DNA of 64,000 nt from Amphibalanus amphitrite (taxonomy: Eukaryota; Arthropoda; Thecostraca; Balanomorpha; Balanidae). A program made the translations under genes and the position numbers. Below the pieces are notes generated by a model. That model ran no database searches, was not told the origin of the DNA, and was given only the letters and a program-made list of their open reading frames with translations. Where the stretch lies: assembly GCF_019059575.1 (NCBI RefSeq), contig NW_024881669.1, positions 744,001-808,000 on the forward strand, written 5' to 3'. This document shows, in pieces, positions 11,830-23,846 of the stretch (positions are counted from its first letter, which is position 1; the number at the start of each line of letters is the position of its first letter).

Positions 11830-12034
11830 TAGGATGATGTCTCTTGTGACGTCATTTACTCTGCCTGGATTTAGAAAGTGTGCCTCATATCGAGAACCTT
11901 GGAAGTTGTTGTTCTTGGCCGTGTGTAGTATGGAAGAAACGTTCTGAGTAAAAAGGAGTCTTTGGAGTCAGCCAAAGGAATGAAGTACAATCGGAAGTAG
12001 CAGAATCAGAAAAGTACAGACCACTCGATACACA
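11827..12034 (+). repeat. Inverted LTR copy of the Ty3/gypsy element
   Basis: Reads TATTAGGATGATGTCTC … CGATACACA on the plus strand, the same sequence as the minus-strand LTR 8151-8365 but lacking its first seven bases. It is followed by ATAAAATGGCGACAAGG, a plausible primer-binding site and leader in matching orientation. A simple element would have this LTR in the same direction as the other. Confidence 0.85.
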
Positions 12035-12550
12035 ATAAAATGGCGACAAGGATGAGATCATCCCAATACACAACAGAAGTGGTACCATTTATCGCAGCCG
12101 TCGTATCCGACCATCGGTGCTGCACTGATGCTGCTGCACTCCCCACATTCCCAGTACCTTAGGAGCGTCTTGGCTGTGAAAAGATTACATGAGTCATGGC
12201 GCATACATGAATAGTAAGATGTTTTATATGTTTAACATCGCATAGCAAAGACACAACAGCTGGGAGTCAAGTGTAAGCAAGACTGTATCAAAACTATTCC
12301 ATTATTGCTCAAAACGCAAGAAGTTAACATCGTTATTTCGTCTCTCAAATTCTCTTGTTAAACGTCAAATTGTCTTATTAATGACCATGATGCGTGTTGT
12401 AGAGTGGATAAGTGGATTACTCTAGCAAAGTGGATTACTTAGGTACTGAAAATATCTTGCCAAACAGCTGTTCGGAATATCAAATCTGACACAGAATTTT
12501 CAATGGCCATTAAAATAATATCATATCACCATTTTCCCAGTGAGTGTTGT

Positions 12551-13057
12551 CATTTTAAGCCAGTCTGCAAAACGTGGCAGGCTTCGACGAGATCTCGTCG
12601 GGGCTGACACCACAGGTTGGGGCAGAAATAGGGGCAGGTTTCAGGAAGATTGGGGCAGAAACAGGAAAATCTGGTGCAGAAGTTAAAAAATTGACACAGA
12701 AGTGATTTTCTCAGCTTCTCACTGCTTCCTACATCATTATATCGTTACATTGAGCCGGTTTACATAGCATTTTTGACGAGGCTCTAGCTTGTTAATTTGG
12801 CGATAATTTTGATGCAGTGGTCTTCAAATATTTAGAGGGGATCATTTTGTAAATTGTGAAGCACCATTGGCATCTTTTGCAACATCACGGACGGAGATAT
12901 AAGCTTGCAACAAACCCTATGTAAACCGGGTTATTATTTGCATCATTAGGGGCAGGAATTGGGCTGCCCCTGGACTCAGCATTCTGATTCGGGGCAGTAT
13001 TTTGTCTGCCCCGAAAATCTTGTCGAGCTCCCTGCCATGTTTTGCAGACGGGATTTT
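12551..13057. repeat. Inverted-repeat element, ~0.5 kb
   Basis: The arm CATTTTAAGCCAGTCTGC … GGCAGGC at about 12551-12585 is matched in reverse by GCCATGTTTTGCAGACGGG and the following bases near 13030-13057. Between them are several GGGGCAG stretches. No target duplication was found. Confidence 0.5.
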
Positions 13058-14200
13058 AAGCAAGAAAAGCTTTGCTAAAAATGACGCTTGACGAAGCCTC
13101 ATCCTACTGGGCTGTCTGACATGTCTCCCTGTAAAAAACATGTGGCCCTCATATTGTATATATGATGAATATGTTAATAATGCAGAGAAAACACAGTATA
13201 AATTATACCCAACGTTTCATCTTAATCGACTTTGTCAAGGGTGTTTGAACAGCTTGAGATGAGTGAAGTGTAAGGGTACCTAGGTACATCTGAAAATAAA
13301 CTGAATCTGCGTTCAATAAACATTGATTTTGATAATACATTTCACAAATCAACTGCTAATAACAATCATACTAAAATAGCACGACAGATAACTAACAATC
13401 GCATGAAGAACTTCTTGATTCGCCTTGACATCAACATTGTCGTCCGAACGAATGTTGTCTGAAGTTACACATTTGTCTTTTCTGCGCAGCATTTGTGTTT
13501 GCCATTTACCGCACCAATGTTCGCCAGCGGTGGTGACTTTTCCTTACCTGCTCACGAAACGTCACACACGACATGACGTCACCCGAAGACGTCATCAAAA
13601 AGTCCAGCTCTTGGCGTGTCCGGTTCATTGGTGGTTAGATGGTTTTCGCTGGGATTTTGCATGATTTGTTTTATGTGTAGATCGACTGGATACTCATTAT
13701 TCAACGTGTCGCGATTTATTTTTAACTGGAAATCGCATATCTTTTTATATCAACATTCATTTTGATAACAATATCATTCCAGAAGCCTAACATTGAAAGG
13801 GAGCCAGAGTGAAAATTTGATCCTCAGCCAATGCTGAAGGGTAAGGTGAGAGAAAGATTTTATTGAACTCCTTTCCGAAAGGAATTTCAAGTGTATTGAT
13901 GCATTATTCATTTTCCACTATCCAGTGTGCACTTCCTGAGGACTTAGCATAGCAATTTGAAGTCCTTACTATTTGTTTGGCTGTCTTTCTGAACAGCAAT
14001 GAAGCAAGTAAGGTTTATATAGCTCTAGTATTGACCCAGCTGTATTTTTTTTCTTGCAAAAGCAGGTTTTTAAAGTTGCGGGTTTTTTGCGGGTTCAGCC
14101 CAGCCAAAATCAGCTTGCGGGTAGTTGTGGTTGGGCAAGGGGTAGCTGCGGGGCGGGGCGGGTAATGAAATTGCAAATTTGGGGCATCTCTAGTAGCTGA

Positions 14201-15181
14201 TCCTGGTGTGGGAGCCGTCGTTGAGGGTGGTGGCACCGGTTTGTGCCATCCAATCCGCCAGACGTCGCCCCGTCTCGTCCTCCTCCACGCAGTGCCGATC
14301 CCAGGCCGGATGGTGGGCAGGGAGTCCCGGTTGGTGGGGAGGGCCGACGAGTCGAAGAAGCATAGGCGCGGGAGCCGGGGGGGGGGCAGTGGGGGCAGCT
14401 TGCCCCCCCCAACTCTGGGGCCGTGGGGGCGGTGCCCCCACAGCTTTGAGACGGAATACCACACTTTTTTTGCAAATGTTTTCTTTTTTGTTGAAAAAGC
14501 CGAGGGATGGAAAACAAGTGGCCTAAAACCGGTGAGAAAACTAGATTTGGGGGTACCCTAGGTTGATCTCTATTATGGTGTGCCCCCCCAGTCGGAAAGT
14601 AGTTCCCGCGCCCCTGCGAAGAAGTCAGACTTCTGGTCTTCTTCGCCAGGTCGGATACGCGGCCGATATAATTTTGGATGTTCAGGGTTGGCGCAGGACT
14701 GCTGCTTTTCAGGGCGCAGTTGCTGAGGTATAGGCGGATGCCGCACCACTCGGTTGTCGTGTCCGCCATGGCCAGGAGGCGGTCTAGCCTGTCAAAGTTG
14801 AGACCTGTGCGGACGTAAATCGCTACGTCGTCGTCCCCCCCCCCCCCTGGCCTGGCCTGAGTTTTTCCGCCCCCGTGCCCTTCGGCGGACGGCCGCCGTC
14901 TGGAATCCGGGGATCTCGGTGAGAGATGAACCGCTGAACTGGGCCTCTTGAACCGCGATGCCGTCAATATTCGACTCCGATACCCAGCCTTGGAGCTCCG
15001 TCAGCTTGCGACGTAGTCCCTCGGCGTTCCAGCAGGCGATCTGCAGGCGGCTTCGAGTCTTGAGGTTGGTGTAGTATCGACGGTTCTTGGCTCTCCTGCT
15101 TCGACCCCGGGAGCTCCTTCCGGCGGGCGCTGCCGCACCCCCGCCGCCGGCACTAGCGGTGGGTGGCGCCGACTCACTCAT
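14201..15181 (-). pseudogene. LINE ORF2 endonuclease, N-terminal part
   Basis: The first methionine (15181) is followed by a basic, low-complexity leader and LQIACWNAEGLRRKLTELQ, then NIDGIAVQEAQFSGSS. This is the start of an APE-type endonuclease with N (WNAEGL) and E (QEAQF) catalytic motifs. The frame changes at a long C-run near 14840. It resumes as DDVAIYVRTGLNFDRL and, after the MITE at 14361-14616, gives HHPAWD and LADWMAQTGATTLNDGS. Such motifs occur in Jockey/I/RTE-like LINEs. It continues at 3467 across the large insertion. It is frameshifted and truncated, so inactive. Confidence 0.78.
14361..14616 (+). mobile_element. hAT-type MITE, 256 bp, TSD CGAAGAAG
   Basis: Termini CATAGGCGCGGGA and TTCCCGCGCCCCTG are flanked by CGAAGAAG at 14353-14360 and 14617-14624. 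G- and C-runs lie just inside the left end. It interrupts the LINE endonuclease. It resembles the CATAGGCG family at 3200 and 49250 only in the first eight bases. Confidence 0.85.
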
Positions 15182-16120
15182 TCACCGCAGGCCGGCGCCG
15201 CTGCGGACAGCCTCCAGGCGGCATGTCCTCGCTCGGCACCGGCCCGCTGAGCGTGCACCAGGTGGGCAGGTCGTCGTGCAGATGGTGTAGAGACTATGGC
15301 GCCGTGGAGTGTCGGCCGCCGGTGCCCGGCCCCGAGAGGGCGGGCTGGGACCCGATTGGCTTCCTCGCCGCTCTCCACGGCGGGGGCGGGGACGAACCCC
15401 ACGGAGTCCACCCCGTGAAAGTTGGTCCCTCCAGACTCCTGCACGGAGCTCGTTATGATTGCCATAAACATATCAATAAAATGTGGGCATTCACTGTTCA
15501 TCATATCCCAGGCGCACGCCGCTCCCCGTGCCTGACTGCCCCTGGGGTCGGCTGGGTGCCGGCCTCGTCCAGCCCCCAGCGCAGCACCCGCTGACCTCGG
15601 CTCCAACGGCCGTAAACGGGACCGCGCATGGCGAGGGGCGCGGCTCCGCTCAAGGATGTCTGGTACGGCGAGTCCTGGGGCGCGCTGAACCGCTGCGCTG
15701 ACCGTGAGATGAGGAGGTCGGACCACGCCGCCGCCCCTGCCGTCACCTGCCCAGTCCTGGGGTGAGTACAGCTTCACGGGGGACTGATGCAGGTTATCCG
15801 TTATTTACGTGACTTGAAAACTGAAATTATCATTTGGATGATAATGTGGGCGGTGAGCTGTTTAGTGTTTACCTATAAATAATATAGTGTATAGTGTATA
15901 ATATGTTTACCTCTACCTATATAGCCGACTTGTAGGTCATTTTCATCGGCTACGTCGCCGCTTCAGGCTGGTTGAACTGTGGAGCGCAGTTTAGGGACGT
16001 CGACGTGTAGGTAACTGAAAATATTTGTGATAGGTCAGTTCACAAGTAGGACGTCGTTGGCTAATTGTTATGAGTCAAAGGAAAATTGCAATTGAACTTG
16101 CTTTTTAGACGTAACGTCAG
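15182..16120. other. No confident gene; GC-rich up to ~15780
   Basis: The segment 15182-15780 is GC-rich with overlapping open frames on both strands and no recognisable domain. It may be 5' sequence of the LINE. The segment 15780-16120 is AT-richer and shows nothing I can support. Confidence 0.3.
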
Positions 16121-16125
16121 AGTTC

Positions 16126-16527
16126 ATGATGTCGAGGGTTAAAGAATTGTTCCTTAGGATCCTGTGTCGTGTGTGTCCGCAGTTCGCTCCGATGGTCTGC
16201 TCGGTGTCCGCGGCGAGGCCGGGCGGGGGCCGGATCGACCTCGGCGCCGCGGCCTTGGCGTCAGGTGAGCGCGGGGGCTCGGCCGTGACGTCAGCGGCGG
16301 CCGGCGCGCTGATTGGCTCCCGGCGGGGGTGTGAGCGGCCGCCGCGCTGACGCAAGGACCCGTATGTGGGAGTCACTGTCGGTGGGACAGGCCCTGCGTG
16401 CGCTCTGCCACCTCTGGGAGAACGTCTTCGCCGGAGTCGCACAGACAGCGCGGACGCAGCCCGACGTCTCTGAGGTCTTCGAGGATCGGAGGATCGACCG
16501 TCGCGCCGAGATCCGGCTCGAGACGCG
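16126..16527 (+). CDS. Candidate exon(s) of an unrecognised gene in a CpG-rich patch
   Basis: Two plus-strand frames end exactly at good splice donors. One runs from ATG 16126 and stops at CAG|GTGAGC (donor 16265). The other runs from ATG 16313 (or 16364) through VGQALRALCHLWENVFAGVA and DVSEVFEDRRIDRRAEIRLE to GCG|GTGAGT (donor 16528). The second has a mixed, non-repetitive protein composition. No family was recognised and no downstream exon was identified; a hAT element follows at 16961. It could be a first exon near a promoter, or chance. Confidence 0.25.
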
Positions 16528-16676
16528 GTGAGTAGCCAGATTGGAAAATATTGATCCGGAGCCCGAGACAGCCGCCAAGCCCGGCGCAGTTCGGGGGAAG
16601 GGTTAGTGATTACCCATCGCCTGGTCCGGTATATAGGGGATGCAGTCGGAGTGCTGGATTGAATTATATTTACAGG

Positions 16677-16878
16677 TATAGTCGACTACAGAATGATATT
16701 CCACTTTTCATAGGCAATTATTTGCCTGGAGTGGTAGGCTGTGCCGCATCACACGGGCTGAGTTCACAAATTATAGCTTTGTCCCAATGCTCACCATCGA
16801 CACGCTTAATTGCGTGATAAACGGCACAACTAAGCGCTCCGGTCAACTGATAGGAACATCATTCTGTATTCGACTATA
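16677..16878. repeat. Small inverted-repeat element, ~0.2 kb
   Basis: Arm TATAGTCGACTACAGAATGA (from 16677) is repeated in reverse near 16858-16878 with one mismatch. There is no clear target duplication; it looks MITE-like. Confidence 0.5.
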
Positions 16879-16960
16879 CAGTGTCGACGCTTGGCTACAT
16901 GTTCCGATGACAAGGAGCAATTGTATTTGTATGAGGGCATAAAAATCAGCGCCTCATAAC

Positions 16961-17997
16961 TAGAGATTGCAATCCCGGAACGTTTTGCCAATCCCGGGAT
17001 CCCGAATGTTTTTATTTCGGGATCCCGGGATCCCGGTCTTGTCACTAAATGTCGTAAGAGTGATTTCCTACTGACATATTTTACGTCTTTTAGCTTACCA
17101 CGAACAAAGAGGCATCAAAAGCCAACTATGTCATTTGCATTAAAAACGATTGAATTTGCGAAGAAAATGTTTCGATTTGATTAGCATTATCATTTATTCC
17201 CAATTGGCCTTTATAAAACTGTGCGTCGACCAGTACGTTTACTAGACGGGTTCCAGCATATCCACGCCTCACTCATTCTTTGTCTACGCTACTCGTAGTT
17301 AGCGCGACAGTTTTAAGCCATTGCTGGTAGGTCTGTCTACTTAAAAACTCGCAACCAGTGTACGCCAAATTTGGCAGCTCCCTATTTCGAATTTCACAAT
17401 GTTTTCAAGACGTCGGTTGGTCACTTCACCTCCTGCGGTTCCGCTTTCATCACTAATGTCTCTCAGAATTTGCTCGAAAGTCGCTTTGAGAGCAGAGTAA
17501 CTGACTTTGAGAGCTCCACTCTACCGTCTTCAACGTCTGAATCAGTGAGCTCTGCCGTCACTTGCGTGACATCTGCGACACGAGCTCAAAGACTGTCTTG
17601 ATGACCTCTTTTTCCCGGCCACGGACGGGCAAGTCAGAATCGCTGAACGATCTGTGGTCCTGATAAAGATGTTGCAGCGCTGATGCTGCAATTTTTTGGC
17701 GTTCGGGACCCTTTTTCGTACGTATTTAAGCGGCTTAACCGCTGTGGGTGATACCCGGGAGCTACCAACACGGTCTATTGTGGACGGCCAATACGGGGTG
17801 CCAGCTAAATAGTTTATCTGCTTTATGTCACGCAGCACCATGAACAGTGTAAACAAGACTCGTGCAGCGGCTGCATTCTTTTTATGGTGAAAAACTGATT
17901 TTTTCGGGATCCCGGGATTGGCGGAATTTCGGGATCGGGATCGGGATTAAAATCCCGCCGGGATCCCGGGATCCCGATCCCGGGATTGCAATCTCTA
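16961..17997 (+). mobile_element. hAT-type element, 1.04 kb, TSD CTCATAAC
   Basis: Termini TAGAGATTGCAATCCCGG and CCGGGATTGCAATCTCTA are perfect inverted repeats flanked by CTCATAAC at 16953-16960 and 17998-18005. Subterminal GGGATCCCGGGATCC repeats lie at both ends. No intact transposase was seen. The start TAGAGAT is shared with the large composite elements at 3476 and 30629, so a related transposase is likely. Confidence 0.9.
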
Positions 17998-18005
17998 CTC
18001 ATAAC

Positions 18006-19600
18006 CCGCGTGCATTTATTGACTTTGATTTGCCATCACCGAGAGGCTGTGGAAATGAGTTTCACCGCTCACATCGGCCTGCTTTGGCGGGTGGTGGGGC
18101 GGCAGACCCCTCCCACTACCGACCCGACCACACCATTGCCGCATTGTCCCGCCGAGGGGATCCCAGCCGAGCGCCGGGATCCACGCGCTTCCTGCGTCAT
18201 TTCCGCGGAGAGGGTGTCGTCCGCCGCTGCTAGTTCGGAGTGTGTGGCGTCACGGCAGTTCCTCCTTCTTGCGGCGTCATCGCAAACGGTTCTCCGAATC
18301 CTGCTCTCACTCCCGTATTTAAATTTACAGATAGTCTACGTCATTTGTGGTGTAGTACAGCAAAACTACGCCATTGCATGAACTCTTGCACGGCCAAGCC
18401 TTTTCTTATAACGGGAACTGCTAGAGGAGGATTGATGCGACCCTTTGTCGACCTGGCCTTGAGTTTGACTATAATGCTGCGGTCACCAGGGCGTGGAATT
18501 TCAAAGGTACATGTATAAAGGATGCCTCATAAATCTTCAACAATTTTAAGCTATTTTGGATTACCCAATTTTAAGCTATTTTGGATAACCCATGTGGAGG
18601 TGTGCAAATTAGTTTCCTGGCCGAGCGAGGTTGAACACTGCTCACTGCTTATACTTCATACCCACTGTCCTCTGCCATCTCGACAAATGCTGTGTGTAAT
18701 CATCTCGACCCACAGCTGAGACGACATGGGCGCGACACAGTCATGGCACCGGCAGCTGGCTCTAAGTGCTGTCAGTGGCTGTAAGTGCTGTCACTGGCTG
18801 TAAGTGTCATTTGTGCTCGTCACTCTTCGCGCACACCTGAGCTGCGCCTGAACCATCACTTAAGCGCCGGTTGTCCCATCTGCCAGATGGCATCTGGCAC
18901 GGAGCCAGGGGTGCTCCGGCAGGTGCCCCGACCCAGGGTCGGTGGGTCACGACCCGAACCTAAAAACGGCCTCTGTCACGCGGTGTAAAAAAGGACCCAG
19001 CCAACGCGACCGAAGGATGAGGACTGAGGGTGGCCACCGTTTGCATTTTTCTCCTTTGAATACCTCGAGATGCATTGTTGGGTATTCGACATCGTGGCTT
19101 CTTTCTCTGGACATTGTATAACAAGATTACATACTTTACTACACCTTTTTGCATTTGAATTCAACCATTGGCCATAACTGTTTGAGGAGCCATTTCGACA
19201 ATCGGCATTGAGCACAACTATTCCGGCGTCGTGTGTTTCATTTCAGCCATTCAACAAAACAGATTGAACGCTGAAATGAGCGATCTGCAAAACAGTTTGA
19301 CACTTCGTCATGACTTCGGCAATGGGCAAAGCACCTCGGCATTTGGTGATATCCCTTCAGCAATGTTTAAAACAGAATAAATGGATATCTGGGCTAGTTT
19401 TTTTTTCAAATGGACTTCAAATGGACACACATCGCCCATTCAACACTTGAGCATGAGCATTTAGGGCATTTCTAAGCAATAGGTACGTCAGCCGTTCGTT
19501 ATAATTTCTTTATAAATGGAACAGTACGGTACCTAATTGTCATTGGTCAGTCAAGCTTATATGCAATGCGGGACAGATTAAGTATATACCTATCGATTGA
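18006..19600. other. No confident gene; short tandem repeat at 18761-18810
   Basis: 18050-18240 is GC-rich without a recognised domain. A 19-20 bp unit, CTGTCACTGGCTGTAAGTG, is repeated two to three times near 18761-18810. Nothing else supportable was seen. Confidence 0.35.
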
Positions 19601-19607
19601 CAAGTGT

Positions 19608-20639
19608 TGCTGAGCGTTTAGGAAGGCCTTAAAATTACATATTCATATTAAATATTTAATAGGTATATCATGAATATTTAATTTAAAGGCCTTCTTAACC
19701 CTCGCCCGCACATGGGGGGGGGGGGTGGTTGCCACCCCCCCCCCAGGTAGTCTTTCGGCTCTGCACTCAACATTTTTTTAGCTAGGAGGCTGATTTTTCG
19801 TATAGCTGCTCCTCTATCCTTTCTTGATGTCCACTGAAAATGTCAAGTTTCTGTGATTTTTGGTTTCGGAGATATGACCTTGTTTTTCAGGTCATGTAAT
19901 GACCCAAATGGCCAATTCTCAGCATCTTGCGTTTGCCATGGGCCTTGTGAGCTTTTGACACCTTGATTTAGGCCTTTTTTGCCAGTCTTACATCCCACCT
20001 ATCATGGAACATGTTGTTCGACGATGTACAGATGTCAAGGTCAGGGTCAAGGTCAACCTAGGTCATCTAAGATAATTGCGTTTTAGGCAAGCTGAATTTA
20101 CTTTTTGTGAAGTTTTTTTGACTGCATTTTTGGTAAAAGCTTCTCAGATCATGATTTCATGTAATATGGACACAAAAACAATCGGTGCACACATCAGTAT
20201 ACACACAAACACACACAGACATACAAACACATATAATGGACCTTGACCTAACTTGACCTGAAATGACCTCAGCAGCAAAAATCTGGTCGGGTAGTGTGAC
20301 AAAGAGGTTCTAGCTGGCTTGGCACCAGAAAACAGCATCGTCATCGGTATATGCTAAGCAGCGCACTTGATATCCAACGGTGACCCAAAACAGCAACATT
20401 TTTTAGTTTGACCTGACCTGGAAGGTCAATGACTGACCTGAGAAGGTAAAACTGGGTATCTTTGGATTCGTCTCTTCCCAAAGAATCTTTTTGGTCTTTA
20501 CTGCTAAGCTCTATCTCCAACAGGAACGAAATGGCGCGGGGGGGGGGGGTTGGCAACCACCCACCCCCCCCCCCCCCCCCATGTGCGTTCTAGGATGGGA
20601 AAATGGCATGTGCGGGCGAGGGTTAAACGCTCAGCAACA
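19608..20639. repeat. Palindromic element interrupted by a TTAA transposon
   Basis: TGTTGCTGAGCGTTTA at 19608 onward is mirrored by TAAACGCTCAGCAACA at 20624-20639. AAGGCCTTAAAATTA is mirrored by TTTAAAGGCCTT at about 19680-19692. Without the insertion at 19699-20622 this would be a hairpin of about 110 bp. The TTAA element therefore landed in one stem. Confidence 0.65.
19699..20622 (+). mobile_element. TTAA-flanked piggyBac-like non-autonomous element, 924 bp
   Basis: Termini CCCTCGCCCGCACATG and CATGTGCGGGCGAGGG are flanked by TTAA at 19695-19698 and 20623-20626. TTAA duplication plus a CCC start is the piggyBac pattern. The inside holds TGACCT/AGGTCA half-sites, long G-runs and GGTTGCCACC-type hairpin cores near both ends. 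There is no coding region. Confidence 0.82.
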
Positions 20640-23150
20640 TTAAATGCAATACGTTTATCTAACCGGCGAGCGATACCAATCAATGCAACCGACGTTGGAC
20701 TTTGGTTTAAAATTACCTACGACGTCATTTTTATCAACAAGAAAAACAATGTGTTCCCTTCGCGTTTTTTTTTTTTTTTTTTTGCTTGCAATGTGTTACG
20801 TACAACACACAGCTGAATTCAATATGTCCAATGCATTCATTGAAGTCATTTCCATCAATGCACCATACCATTACAACCTAGCATTCCTACGTTGGTCAAT
20901 GGGCACTTTACAAAAACTTCAATTAATTCGCCTATTCAAAGACGAGCTCTCTATCGGCGCATCCGGAATAACAACTGTCCTCATGGCGGAACCTGACGGA
21001 CACTATGCACATCTGTCATGACGGTCGCCTTGGCATCCCGGAACTCTCTCATGAGGGCAAGATTTAGCCAATTTATGAGGCCTATCTCATTTCGAGCCCC
21101 AGGGCAATACCGTTCACCTGACTTAGAATGAGCGCAAGGTGTTGTTTACATCATTGGTGTGGGCCTTACGCCCAAAGAAACATGGTGACTTCCCGGCCTC
21201 AGCCGAACCTACATACGCCGAATGTGCAGGCTGAGGCCGGTCTCGTCCAGTGAACACTCACCGGCCGCCGTGTGCTTGTTCCATCATTCACTCGGTTATA
21301 TGAGGGAAATGGCAAGGATTGGGCCCCATGAGCTGCTCCATGCCCCCTGCGGCCGCCAGTGCACGCGATTAATTGTTTCGATCATTGCTGATCTGTTTTT
21401 CTGAATGCTGAAATTTCCATAGACGGTTTTGGCCAATCATGAATTCCCGGCTGCTCAATGACGAATAGTTTCGACCATTGACGATTTTCTTTGCACAATG
21501 TTGAACCATTCGCTCAATGTCGAGTTGTAGAGGAGGATCGCCGAATAGTTTTGCACAATGGTGATTCTTTGTGACCAACCGTCCATTTATAGCGCCATCT
21601 ATATGGCGAATGTGTACAAATGTTTTGCCCAATGGTCAAAAGCTAACGCAAAAAGGTGTATTAATGTAAGTGTATAGTGCAGGTGCTTTACATGAATGCA
21701 TCTTTTTAACACAAGCTACGTCTACTGAACAGCCTTCCAAAAAAGAACCCGGAAACGTAACGTTCTGCACACCACGGCTTGGTGATCCTGTTGGTCGTGT
21801 GGATGGACTTTGTCCCGCGGCCGGTGGACTTTGTGCGATGACCTCAGGCCTCGGCAGTGCCTGCGCCGTTCTCTGGTACCCGGCCGGCTGGTGGGCCTCG
21901 CTGTGTACTCACTGAAAGGCCGAGGGGAGCCAGCTGCCAGGCTAGCCACGTCTCTATCCTAACTAGCCACTGCTGGCAGTCAGGCCCCGAACTGGTAACC
22001 GACCTCCCCTCCTTCAGCTGTCGAAGGTGTCGGTCCAGCGAAAATGCGCCCCACCGGACACAGTCCCTCTTTGGTCACTGGACTGGGTGACGCCTGTCGC
22101 CGTACCGCGCGATTAGGAGTAACGGTTCACTGCCATGTTCTCGCTGCGACACTGCCGAGAATGGATAATGCCATCATAAGCTATAGAAGCTTACCTTGGA
22201 CGGTGGTTGCGGCGTTATGTGCTTGCCAGGGTAGCCGTTGAGGCGGAGCGGCATCAAAACCCTGTGGGCTGCTTCGGAACAGGACGAACGCCGTTGAGCG
22301 GAAAAGGGTCATCGGGAGGCTAGGCTGGTCCTGGCCAGCGTCGCCGGACAGGACCGAAGGGAAGTATCGGTCAAAGATGGGAATGAATTTGTCCTGAGGA
22401 TGAAAGGACTGGTGCCATCGACAGGCTATTCAGAAAGAGTTGTTACGAATTAAGAATCGACACTTTAATATGTGGGACTCGGCTTATAGAATGCTTTTAG
22501 CTCGAAAACTTGTGTGTACTTCTGGCGGCTGCTCCAAACTCGCGTTTCTGGTATGCATCATAAACGACTTGTGGCACTGCCTGTTAAGTATCCGAGTCCC
22601 CGCAGTACAGTGTGTCTAAAAAGAATGTACCGTCGCCACTACGTGGCGCTGGTGTCGCGAGCCGGTAGTTGGCTGAATCCGCACCAGACCACACATTCCC
22701 AAGCGCTAGGTGACAGCTGCGCAGCGGCCGGTAGTAGCGTAAGCCCGAACCTTCGTGACACGACCCGGGGGGGGGGGGGAGCGGGCGGGGCAGCGCGTGT
22801 AGGGAGGGGTGCTCCAGCAAGCTGGCAGTTGTCGCGGCCAAAGGTCAAGGGGTCACACACCAACCGAACGGACGCTGATGTGGGTTCGTGGGGATCATAA
22901 ACTTGTGTGTGGTAGGTGCGTCTTGCGATGCACGGGTGATACGCCAGGTCTAAGCCAAAGGATTCAGGGGAGAGCTGAAGAAAAACACCTGGTCAACTAC
23001 GGCGAATAATAGTGCTGAAAAATGGAAAGTATGGGTCAATGCAAGCCTTCATGACTATAAACAACTTTCTGAGGACGCAAAGGCCAGCATTGAATAACGA
23101 TATGTTCAAACAATCACCTGTAAGGCTAGAACATTAATGGCCAGGTAAAA
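20640..23150. other. No confident gene; CpG-richer at 21700-22400
   Basis: A 12-bp perfect inverted repeat (CCGGCCTCAGCC) lies at 21193-21204 and 21229-21240. Frames in 21700-22400 and 22500-22900 show no known domain. A G-run lies near 22770. Confidence 0.35.
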
Positions 23151-23846
23151 ACATGGTCGGGATTTGATAAACCGGATTATAAGTCGATTTTTTTTAGTCG
23201 GAATTTGATAAGTCGGATTTTTTTTTACGCCAACCGCATTTTTAAGTCAAGTCAGGTCACTGATCTATGACGTCATAAATGAGCAGTCCTAAAATGAACT
23301 GTGTGAAACTGTCCTAAACTGCCCTCAACATTTTAGGACTGTGTGCACAGTCCTAAAATGTTCCAACTTCGCAACACCCTCAGTGCAGAGCTTTCATAGG
23401 GAGATGAAACTTATAGGATCTTATAGTATGATCGAGAGGTCTCACAACTTGTATAAATGTATATCTCGGATTTTCTGAAGGGTCGCCTGAGATCAGGTCA
23501 GTCTCTCACCATTAAAAGTCAGGGGGAATATGGAAATTGCTAGTTTGGTCCGGAAATGATATACAACTATCTCAAATTCTCAAGCACACGGAATCGTGAG
23601 TTCATGCACTCCTTGCAATGTCTGATGCTTCAATTTTGCTTTGTTGATCTTGCGTGACGTCATTTATCACGTAACTAAGGCTATCAGTTTTTCGTCAATA
23701 ACTCCCGATCAACTAAAGCTACCGAGTCGATAAAACCACTAATGGACATGAAAAGACCTGCCGAATCGATTGATATGCAATATGACCTCCTTTGACCAGC
23801 TTCGTGACCTGACGGGCTGTGACCTGACCTTGACCCGAGGCCTTAA

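Larger units (their letters stand above)
8151..12034 (-). mobile_element. Decayed Ty3/gypsy LTR retrotransposon with one inverted LTR
   Basis: On the minus strand the order is nucleocapsid zinc knuckles, aspartic protease, reverse transcriptase, RNase H, integrase, polypurine tract and LTR, the standard Ty3/gypsy order. The protein is broken by at least three frameshifts (near 10490, 9790 and 9170). The N-terminal gag is missing. At the 5' side the LTR (11827-12034) lies in the opposite orientation and is followed rightwards by a primer-site-like TGGCGACAAGG. The element has therefore undergone a 5' inversion plus deletion and cannot be autonomous. It lies inside the composite hAT element 3476-14192. 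Confidence 0.9.
3476..14192 (+). mobile_element. Composite hAT-type element, 10.7 kb, TSD GTAGCTGA
   Basis: Left terminus TAGAGATGCATTTTTTG and right terminus ending GGGGCATCTCTA are flanked by GTAGCTGA at 3468-3475 and 14193-14200. Both ends carry subterminal ACCCGC/GCGGGT repeats, typical of hAT transposase-binding regions. The left arm (about 3476-4760) is homologous to 38184 back to about 34350, skipping the insertion there. The right arm (about 13600-14192) is homologous to about 30629-33203. So this element and 30629-38184 are two copies of one family in opposite orientation. No transposase was recognised. Between the arms lie AT-rich sequence, a satellite, a MITE and a Ty3/gypsy copy. 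Confidence 0.85.

Noticed and set aside
17542-17856. Possible transposase fragment in the 1-kb hAT element
   Set aside because: No BED finger, DDE or dimerisation motif could be recognised.
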